Shown: positions 57,353 to 64,000 of the stretch, piece after piece
Layout of the letters: every line of letters starts with the position of its first letter
Numbering within the stretch: the stretch's first letter is position 1
Origin: Sporosarcina thermotolerans
Lineage (GTDB): Bacteria; Bacillota; Bacilli; Bacillales_A; Planococcaceae
Direction: 5' to 3'
DNA length: 64,000 nt
Assembly: GCF_030067815.1 (NCBI RefSeq)
Contig: NZ_CP125968.1
Span: 849,501-913,500, forward strand
Notes under the pieces: model-generated
Databases searched by the model: none
Told to the model about the DNA's origin: nothing
The model's input: the letters and a program-made list of their open reading frames with translations, nothing else
Made by a program: the position numbers and the translations under genes

Positions 57353-57434
57353 TGATAATCATTTTCAATTATCAGTTGACACTGTATTCATACCTGCTAT
57401 AATTGGATTTGCAGCTAATTGATAATCATTTTCA
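57353..57434 (+). promoter_or_regulatory. Sigma-A promoter flanked by two Fur boxes
   Basis: TGATAATCATTTTCA, one base from the 7-1-7 Fur consensus, occurs identically at 57353-57367 and 57420-57434. Between them is the promoter TTGACA (57376), 16-nt spacer, TATAAT (57398-57403). One box lies just upstream of -35 and the other just after the start, so iron-bound Fur would block transcription from both sides. Confidence 0.85.
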
Positions 57435-57486
57435 CTAAAGGTGATTCTCAGTTGGAGCAAATATTCGATATCGGAGATCTTTCTTC

Positions 57487-58436
57487 ATGAAGAAACGTTA
57501 TTTGTTTATCGCACTTATATTACTTTCATTCCTTTCGTTATTCGTTGGGGTGAGTTCGATATCACCGTTGGATCTTCTCGATTTTCAGTCGGAGAAGACA
57601 GAGATTTTCCTGATTAGCCGTTTGCCAAGATTGGTTGCAATTCTTCTCGCGGGTGCGGGGATGAGTATAGCGGGTCTCATAATGCAACAGCTTAGCAGGA
57701 ATAAATTTGTGTCACCGACGACTGCGGGTACATTGGATGCAACTCGACTCGGCATATTGGTATCGATGTTACTATTTACGAACGCATCGACGATTGAGAA
57801 AATGATTGTCGCATTTGTATTTGCACTTGCTGGTACGCTGCTATTCATGCAGATATTAGACCGGATAAAGTTCAAAGACGCAATCTTTATCCCACTCGTT
57901 GGACTAATGTTCGGAAATATTCTTCTTCCATCACAACATTTTTCGCATATAAATCAAATGTTATCCAAAACATGGCATCTTGGCTACAAGGTGATTTTTC
58001 GATGATCATGGTCGGACGGTACGAGCTTTTATACATAAGCATCCCGGTACTGATCATCACCTATTTTTACGCTAACCGATTTACGGTTGCTGGAATGGGT
58101 GAGGATTTCTCGAAAAACTTGGGGCTTGCTTATAAGAGGATTGTCAATATTGGGCTAATACTTGTTGCACTCGTTACGACGACCGTCATCTTGACTGTCG
58201 GAATGATTCCGTTTTTAGGATTGATCATCCCTAACATCGTATCCATTTTCCAGGGAGATCATTTGAAGAAGACGTTGCCGCATACTGCATTGTTGGGGGC
58301 GATCTTCCTTCTGATCTGTGATATTTTAGGCAGGGTCCTCATTTACCCTTATGAAATATCTATCAGTCTGATGGTCGGTGTCATCGGAAGCGGTATATTC
58401 CTCTACTTGTTATTTAGGAGGAAGGCATATGCGTAA
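57487..58436 (+). CDS. yclN: Siderophore ABC permease YclN (two frameshifts)
   Basis: About 316 residues of the FecCD family. Opening MKKRYLFIALILLSFLSLFV, FLISRLPRLVAILLAGAGMS, QLSRNKFVSPTTAGTLDATR, and after the shifts QNMASWLQGDFSMIMVGRYE and GLIIPNIVSIFQGDH. This tracks B. subtilis YclN, part of the petrobactin importer. Single bases are missing near 57920 and 57956. ATG has GGAGA nine nt upstream. First gene of the Fur-controlled operon; overlaps yclO by 8 nt. Confidence 0.92.
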
Positions 58437-59378
58437 TTCTACTAAAATTATCATTCTCACAGCTTTGGCAATCGTTTTTTGTTCGTTGTATCTGTTTCAC
58501 GATTTAAATGGAAGTTTTGATTATGCGTTGCCACGCCGGGCTATCAAAGTGATGGCGATGGTGTTGACAGGAGTCGCAATTGCTTATTCGACCGTCATCT
58601 TCCAGACGATTACGCATAATCGCATCTTAACCCCAAGTATAATGGGGTTGGATTCCTTATATTTATTACTCCAGACGGCCGTCATCTTTTTCCTTGGCTC
58701 GGGCCATTTTACAATCGTCAACAGGCATGTGAATTTCATTTTATCGGTTTCGACAATGATTATATTTGCACTGATTTTGTACAAATTCCTCTTTAAAAGG
58801 GGCGGTCAGCCGATTTACTTCCTGTTGCTCGTAGGGATTATCGTCGGGACGTTTTTTGAAAGTATCTCGACGTTCTTGCAAGTACTGATTGATCCGAATG
58901 AATTCTTGAGAGTACAGGACAAAATGTTTGCAAGCTTCAATAATGTGAGTGGGGAACTTGTTTGGTGGGCACTTGGAATTGTCGTCATCACATTTTTGGT
59001 CGGATGGAAATCATTCAACGACCTTGACGTACTGTCTCTTGGAAGGGACACGGCTATAAATTTAGGTGTTTCCTACGATCGTGTTGTCAAGTTAATGCTT
59101 GTCATCTCGGCTGTATTGATATCTGTATCTACAGCACTTGTTGGTCCGATTACATTTTTCGGTTTGATAGTCGCAAACTTGTCTTATCAATTTTTCAACT
59201 CATATAAACATAAAGTACTATCACAGGTGCTTCAGTAATGAGTATCATCGCACTTGTAGGTGGTCAATGGGTCGTTGAACGGGTATTTACGTTCTCGACA
59301 ACGTTAAGTGTCATCATCAATTTCGTTGGCGGTGTGTATTTCATCTATCTACTACTAAAGGAGAGTCGATCCTCATGA
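58429..59378 (+). CDS. yclO: Siderophore ABC permease YclO (frameshifted near 59220)
   Basis: Second FecCD permease, about 316 residues: ALPRRAIKVMAMVLTGVAIA, FQTITHNRILTPSIMGLDSL, QDKMFASFNNVSGELVWWAL, ALVGPITFFGLIVANLSYQF. One base is missing near 59220; after it the last helices continue MSIIALVGGQWVVERVFTFS to 59378. ATG at 58429 follows AGGAGGAAGG. Forms the heterodimeric channel with YclN. Overlaps yclP by ATGA. Confidence 0.92.
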
Positions 59379-60136
59379 TCCAAGTTCGAGAGTTGTCTAA
59401 GTTCTATGGGAAAAAGGCAGTCGTTGAAAAGGTGAATGTCAATATTCATCGTGGAAAAATCACATCTTTCATCGGCCCGAATGGTGCTGGGAAGTCGACA
59501 CTTCTTTCAATGGTGAGCCGTCTAATTGACGCGGATACCGGTGAGGTGCTTGTGGATAACGACCATGTTCAAAAAATGAAATCCAATGAGTTCTCGAAAC
59601 GTGTTTCTATTCTAAAACAATCGAATTTCATGAATGTCCGATTGACAATCCGTGAATTGGTTTCATTTGGCCGATTTCCTTATTCAAGAGGGAAGCTCAA
59701 TGCGGAGGATATCCGGATCATTGAACAGGCTATGGATTATATGGGCCTGATGGATATGCAGCATGATTATATGGATGAATTATCAGGCGGTCAACGTCAG
59801 CGTGCTTTTATCGCGATGACAATTGCTCAGGATACAGATTATATTCTGCTTGATGAACCGTTAAATAACTTGGATATGAAACACTCCGTTCAAATCATGA
59901 AAATCCTACGTAGATTAGTTGATGATCTTGGGAAGACTGTCGTTATCGTACTCCATGACATTAACTTTGCATCCGTTTACTCTGACCGGATTGTTGCCTT
60001 GAAAAATGGTAGGGTCGTCCGCGATGGCCCAACAGAAGAAATCATCAATTCGGATGCATTGAAGGAAATTTACGATATGGATATACCTATTAAAAAGATG
60101 AATAACTGTAATATATGCGTCTATTTTAATTCTTAA
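59375..60136 (+). CDS. yclP: Siderophore ABC transporter ATPase YclP
   Basis: 253 residues, intact. Walker A SFIGPNGAGKSTLL, signature DELSGGQRQRAFIAM, Walker B ILLDEPLNNLDMKH and switch VLHDINFAS. Energises import through YclN-YclO. Start overlaps the yclO stop; yclQ follows after 20 nt. No lesion. Confidence 0.95.
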   Translation: MIQVRELSKFYGKKAVVEKVNVNIHRGKITSFIGPNGAGKSTLLSMVSRLIDADTGEVLVDNDHVQKMKSNEFSKRVSILKQSNFMNVRLTIRELVSFGRFPYSRGKLNAEDIRIIEQAMDYMGLMDMQHDYMDELSGGQRQRAFIAMTIAQDTDYILLDEPLNNLDMKHSVQIMKILRRLVDDLGKTVVIVLHDINFASVYSDRIVALKNGRVVRDGPTEEIINSDALKEIYDMDIPIKKMNNCNICVYFNS

Positions 60137-60156
60137 AAAACAAAGGATGGTTCAAA

Positions 60157-61113
60157 ATGAAAAAGTTAACAATGACGCTTTTGCTTGCTTCCCTCATGAT
60201 CGTACTTGCAGCATGTGGCACGAAGAATAAAGATGAAGGCAAAACATCAGGAACAGATGCAAATAGTGTCACGGAAACCATTTCAGTAGAGCATAAACTA
60301 AGCAGTAAACCAGTTGAAGTGCCGAAAAATCCCAAAAAGTCGTCGTTTTCGACTTTGGTACACTTGATACATTGGATGATTTAGGAATTGAAGTAGCTGG
60401 ATTGCCGAGAGCAAACGTTCCAGGCTACCTGTCAAAATATGATGATGATAAGTATGTGAATGTCGGTAGCCTGAAAGAACCGGCTTTCGAGGAAATTCAT
60501 GCGATGAAACCTGACCTGATCATTATTTCAGACCGCCAAGCGGAACTTTATGATCAATTTGCAGAAATCGCTCCAACAATTTATGTTGGAATTGACTACG
60601 CGCATTATATGGATTCATTTAAGCATAATGCAGAATTAATTGGTAAGATCTTCAATAAAGAAGAGGAGGTCCAAAAAGAACTTGCTGACATAGATGATAA
60701 AATTGCAGCAATTAAAAGAGAAAACATCAGCCATTGATACAAATGCGCTTATCGTTCTTGCAAGTGAAGGAAAAGTGAGTGCATATGGTCCAAACTCCCG
60801 TTTCGGACTCATTCACGATGTACTGGGCTATAAAGCGGTAGATGAAAAGATCGAAGTATCCACTCACGGACAGAATATTTCTTTCGAATACATTTTTGAG
60901 AAAAATCCGGACGTCCTATTCGTCATTGACCGAGATGCCGCAATTGGCAATGGTGCAAGTGCGAAGGATTCCGTGGAAAATGAACTTGTTAAGAAAACGG
61001 ATGCTTATAAAAATGGCAAAATCATTTACTTGAACGGAGAATACTGGTACCTTTCTGGTGGCGGATTACTTTCTATGAAAGAAATGATTAAAGAAGTCGA
61101 AGCATCATTCTAA
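60157..61113 (+). CDS. yclQ: Siderophore-binding lipoprotein YclQ (two frameshifts)
   Basis: About 318 residues. Signal with lipobox VLAAC; periplasmic-binding type III fold: HKLSSKPVEVPKNPKKVVVF, LDTLDDLGIEVAGLPRANVP, VGSLKEPAFEEIHAMKPDLI, DLIIISDRQAELYDQFAEIA, NALIVLASEGKVSAYGPNSR. An A is missing near 60336 and an A run near 60715 seems one too long. It delivers a catecholate ferric siderophore such as petrobactin to YclNOP. ATG after AAAGGATGG. Confidence 0.92.
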
Positions 61114-61123
61114 TAAAATTCAA

Positions 61124-61158
61124 GGGTTTGCTCACAATAAGTGAGCAAGCCTTTTTTA
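61124..61158 (+). terminator. Terminator of the yclNOPQ operon
   Basis: GGTTTGCTCAC and GTGAGCAAGCC pair, followed by six T. Confidence 0.88.
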
Positions 61159-61184
61159 TTGTGCGCAAGGTTTAAAATAAATCC

Positions 61185-61231
61185 TTGTAATTACGATTGT
61201 CTGTAAGTAAAATGACAAGTGTCAAGACACT
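61185..61231 (+). promoter_or_regulatory. Promoter and palindromic operator of niaP
   Basis: TTGTAA (61185), 17-nt spacer, TAAAAT (61208-61213). Immediately after lies the perfect palindrome AGTGTC-AA-GACACT (61218-61231), placed where a repressor would block transcription. A niacin-responsive NiaR-type repressor is a reasonable but unproven candidate. Confidence 0.6.
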
Positions 61232-61262
61232 CTATTACTCTACAACGAAAGGCAGACAAATT

Positions 61263-62469
61263 GTGAAAAAGACAAAAAACGGAATTTCGCGCAATAAATT
61301 TACGAGTTATCTCTGGCACGGGTTGGATGTTCGACGCGATGGATGTTGGGATTCTATCATTCGTCATCGCGGCCATTGCAGTCGAATGGCAACTGTCCCC
61401 GACTGAAATGGGTTGGATCGGAAGTATGAATTCAATCGGTATGGCGATTGGGGCATTTGGATTCGGGCTGTTGGCAGATCGGATCGGTAGGAAAACCGTC
61501 TTCATGATGACACTCATACTCTTTTCATTGGCAAGCGGTTTATCTGCATTGACAACAACATTAACCGTATTCCTCATCTTACGTTTCTTCGTTGGAGCAG
61601 GGCTCGGAGGGGAGCTACCCGTCGCTTCCACACTTGTCTCGGAAAGTGTATCCGCAAAAGAGCGTGGTCGGGTTGTTGTGTTATTGGAAAGCTTCTGGGC
61701 GGCTGGCTGGCTCGTGGCGGCATTGATAGCATATTTTATCATTCCCGAGTACGGATGGCGTATTGCTTTGGTTCTAACAGCACTTCCTGCTTTCTACGCA
61801 ATCTACTTACGGAGGAGCTTGCCGGACTCTCCTAAATTTAAGCAGGAAGGGAAGCCGAAAGAGTCAATCGGCTCGAAGATGAAGCTTATCTGGACTAAAG
61901 AATATGCACGCAGGACCACAATGCTTTGGATTGTCTGGTTCACAGTTGTATTCTCCTATTACGGCATGTTCCTCTGGCTCCCAAGTGTCATGGTCATGAA
62001 AGGGTTCGATATGATCCATAGTTTTAAATACGTGCTTATTATGACATTGGCGCAGTTGCCCGGCTACTTCACTGCTGCATGGCTTATCGAGAGGGCAGGA
62101 CGTAAATTTGTTTTATCGACGTATTTAATCGGAACAGCCGTAAGCGCTCTTCTATTTGGTAATGCAGAGGGGCTTACAATGCTTCTTGTATTCGGTGCAT
62201 TCCTTTCATTCTTCAACTTAGGCGCTTGGGGAGCACTCTACGCCTATTCTCCGGAACAATATCCGACCGCAGTACGGGCGACAGGCTCGGGCACGGCAGC
62301 TGCCGTCGGCCGAATCGGTGGCATCTTTGGACCATTGTTAGTCGGCTGGCTTCTAACCGCGGGTCATGGATTCGGACTAATCTTCGGCATCTTCTGCGGA
62401 TCGATTATTATTGGCGTACTCGCCGTAATTTTCTTAGGCACGGAAACAAAACAAATGGAATTGGAATAA
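61263..62469 (+). CDS. niaP: Niacin transporter NiaP, MFS (frameshifted near 61300)
   Basis: About 400 residues with twelve membrane helices. GWMFDAMDVGILSFVIAAIA, GLLADRIGRKTVFMMTLILF, VGAGLGGELPVASTLVSESV and YSPEQYPTAVRATGSGTAAA match B. subtilis NiaP (YceI), which imports nicotinate. A T run at 61299-61301 is one base too long or the base change lies beside it, splitting the first 12 codons from the rest. GTG at 61263 behind AAAGG is the likely start. Confidence 0.88.
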
Positions 62470-62475
62470 ATTTGG

Positions 62476-62508
62476 ACCGACGTCTTACATGGACGTCGGT
62501 TTTCTTTT
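62476..62508 (+). terminator. Terminator after niaP
   Basis: ACCGACGTC and GACGTCGGT form a perfect stem, followed by TTTCTTTT. Confidence 0.88.
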
Positions 62509-62534
62509 GCATTTCGCCTTGGATAAATGTTGCC

Positions 62535-62590
62535 GCGTCCAAAGAATGCGGTTGCGCGTCCAAAGAAGTGCGTCCTGCTCCCAAGAAACT
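62535..62590. repeat. Array C3 (keyword GCGTCCAAAG, 21-nt period)
   Basis: Units at 62535 and 62556 read GCGTCCAAAGAA; a degenerate third (GCTCCCAAGAA) starts at 62577. All 21 nt apart. Confidence 0.65.
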
Positions 62591-62691
62591 ACATAGATCC
62601 CCAAATTCATTTGTTCCGCTCGGAAATATCAACAAACTGAAACTTCTGTTCATGACAATACGTATTTACTACAAAGAGAAAGGGTGATGAA

Positions 62692-63035
62692 ATGTCGGTT
62701 AAGGAGTTCACTGTTAAATCTCTCCAATGGAAGCAGCAAACACGATTGAATCTGAAATTCTACGAGGGAGCATCAGCGGGACATTGGTCGATCATTACGT
62801 GAGAATGACTGGTTCATCGGAAGTGCATGTCCTAATTATGGAGAAGTATTATATGCGTTCGAACAACCGGGCATCAGTCACGGCGACGATAGATAATTTT
62901 GACGGAGCGACGCGTGTCCATGTTGTTGCAGCAGGCAGTTCGGAAGGTGTTTTCTTCCGATTCGATTGGGGTGCGGGCAATAGTTTTGCAACAAGTGTGG
63001 AACGTGCGTTGGAACCATATATCATTGGGGGATAA
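62692..63035 (+). CDS. DUF6054-like small protein (frameshifted near 62717)
   Basis: About 115 residues. Starts MSVKEFTVK at ATG 62692 behind AAAGGGTG; an A missing in the run at 62716-62718 breaks the frame before ISPMEAANTIESEILRGSIS. The remainder (DHYVRMTGSSEVHVLIMEKY; SVERALEPYIIG) is a compact alpha-beta protein found in Firmicutes with no assigned function. No neighbours in the same unit. Confidence 0.7.
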
Positions 63036-63080
63036 TGATTAGAAGATAGTATTGTTGCAAGGCTGAAAGGGAGTGTGTCG

Positions 63081-63746
63081 ATGTTTCGAATACCTGAATC
63101 GATTGCTAACCTTGGCAGGGAGAGGATAAAAGGATTCCCCGTGGAGGGATTCGTCTACGGGGAGGGCCCACAGAAGCCCGAGCTAATGCTGATTGGTGAA
63201 GCACCAGGGGAATTCGAGGCCGTGGATGGAATCCCTTTCATCGGCAGGGCAGGCAAGGAATTGATGAAGTCACTCGATTCGATTGGATTGACGCGTGAGG
63301 ATGTCTATATAACGAGTACTGTCCGCAGTCGTCCATACAAATGGGGCGAGAGACGGGAGCGGGACGGTACGAAGACGCAGAGGAAATATAATCGGCCACC
63401 GACAAGGAAAGAAATCTTGGCACATGCCCCGGTGCTCGATTATGAACTGGCGAATATCGAGCCGAAGCTGATTGTTGCACTTGGTAATTTTGGCTTACAG
63501 AGACTGCTTGGCAGGGAAGCGAAAGTGACGGAGTTACACGGGCAGTTGTTGGAAAGGCCGATTCAGTTCCTTCCAGATCTGGATAGCACGACGTTTGAGT
63601 GGACAGATCGTCTGTATCGAATTGTGCCGACATTCCATCCAGCAGCGGTCTTTTATCGGCCTTCGCATAGGCCGGACTTGGATGCGGATTGGTTAGCGAT
63701 TGGCGAGATGTTGAAGAGAATTGGGGATGGGGAAAGTGAAGTATAA
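63081..63746 (+). CDS. Uracil-DNA glycosylase-superfamily protein
   Basis: 221 residues. UDG fold with motif A MLIGEAPGEFEAVDGIPFIG then RAGKELMKSLDSIG and motif B TFHPAAVFYRP. The first cysteines of the iron-sulfur cluster of family 4 enzymes (CxxC before motif A) are missing, and the protein has no cysteine at all, so it would be a cluster-free branch. ATG at 63081 after AAAGGGAG. The next gene overlaps its end by 20 nt. Enzyme activity is plausible, not proven. Confidence 0.8.
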   Translation: MFRIPESIANLGRERIKGFPVEGFVYGEGPQKPELMLIGEAPGEFEAVDGIPFIGRAGKELMKSLDSIGLTREDVYITSTVRSRPYKWGERRERDGTKTQRKYNRPPTRKEILAHAPVLDYELANIEPKLIVALGNFGLQRLLGREAKVTELHGQLLERPIQFLPDLDSTTFEWTDRLYRIVPTFHPAAVFYRPSHRPDLDADWLAIGEMLKRIGDGESEV

Positions 63747-64000
63747 TCGGATTTTGGTCATCGGATGCAGTGGGGCTGGGAAATCGACGTTATCGGTCGA
63801 ACTTGCGGAGCGCCTAAGATTGCCCGTCCTTCATTTGGATGCACTATTTTGGAAAGAAGGATGGGTGCCTACACCGAAACCTGAATTTAGGGAGAAACTG
63901 CAAACTGAACTGGAGAAGCCCGCATGGATTATCGATGGTAATTTCAACTCGACGATTGAGATGCGGGCTCAATATGCTGATTTGATCATCTTCCTCGACT
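63727..64000 (+). CDS. P-loop kinase, DNA topology-modulation (FlaR-like) family (partial, cut by right edge)
   Basis: At least 91 residues. MGKVKYNRILVIGCSGAGKS followed by T is a P-loop near the N-terminus; LHLDALFWKEGWVPTPKPEF and WIIDGNFNSTIEMRAQYADL match the adenylate-kinase-like 'topology modulation' proteins. ATG at 63727 follows TTGGGG; a GTG at 63736 is an alternative. It overlaps the uracil-DNA glycosylase gene, so both are probably one transcript. Rest beyond the window. Confidence 0.8.
   Translation, partial: MGKVKYNRILVIGCSGAGKSTLSVELAERLRLPVLHLDALFWKEGWVPTPKPEFREKLQTELEKPAWIIDGNFNSTIEMRAQYADLIIFLD

Overview
The window looks like a chromosomal piece of a low-GC Gram-positive bacterium of the order Bacillales. 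Strong purine-rich ribosome binding sites, frequent TTG/GTG starts, U-tailed terminators, and recognisable orthologues of Bacillus subtilis genes (YclNOPQ, YuaF-FloT, SigV-RsiV, YkaA-Pit, NiaP, GuaD, YerD, YngI, NfrA) support this. A Sporosarcina-like member of the Planococcaceae would fit, but that is inference. No rRNA, tRNA or CRISPR array was seen.

Layout. 1-1.5 kb: ABC-2 type exporter, cut by the left edge. 1.6-3.5 kb: intergenic repeat arrays, one split by a decayed IS256-family element. 3.6-17.4 kb: accessory genes (VanW, TmrB-like, chemoreceptor, three Nudix hydrolases, aminoglycoside-type acetyl- and nucleotidyltransferases, two VOC and one DinB protein, a carboxypeptidase) plus an unassigned structured RNA at 9.4-9.6 kb. 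17.6-20 kb: 5-oxoprolinase genes pxpBCA. 20.5-27.4 kb: YebC-type regulator, purC, a Cu,Zn superoxide dismutase, a CAP protein, an rRNA methyltransferase and several very small membrane proteins. 27.5-32 kb: MMPL exporter, cold-shock protein, phosphate transporter. 32-37.7 kb: flotillin operon, HD-GYP protein, fumarase, HIT protein. 38.5-39.9 kb: sigV-rsiV. 41.5-43.5 kb: an Abi_2/HEPN gene with an adjacent small structured RNA, bracketed by direct repeats. 44-53.9 kb: methyltransferase, flavin reductase, YerD, acyl-CoA synthetase, guanine deaminase, proline symporter, HflX. 54.3-64 kb: ABC exporter, lipoprotein, Fur-controlled siderophore uptake operon yclNOPQ, niacin transporter, uracil-DNA glycosylase-like protein, and a P-loop kinase cut by the right edge.

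Two features stand out. First, about ten intergenic spacers carry short arrays in which a 6-11 nt keyword recurs at exactly 20 or 21 nt with different sequence between copies. Several keyword families occur, and the spacing is about two helical turns. Second, the Abi_2/HEPN gene is followed on its own strand by a promoter, a UUCG-capped hairpin RNA and a terminator, the layout of a toxin with an RNA antitoxin.

Caution: about 30 single-base frameshifts interrupt 23 otherwise well-conserved genes, mostly as a missing base in a homopolymer run. Sequencing or assembly error is more likely than mass gene decay, so those genes are listed as one CDS across the shift.
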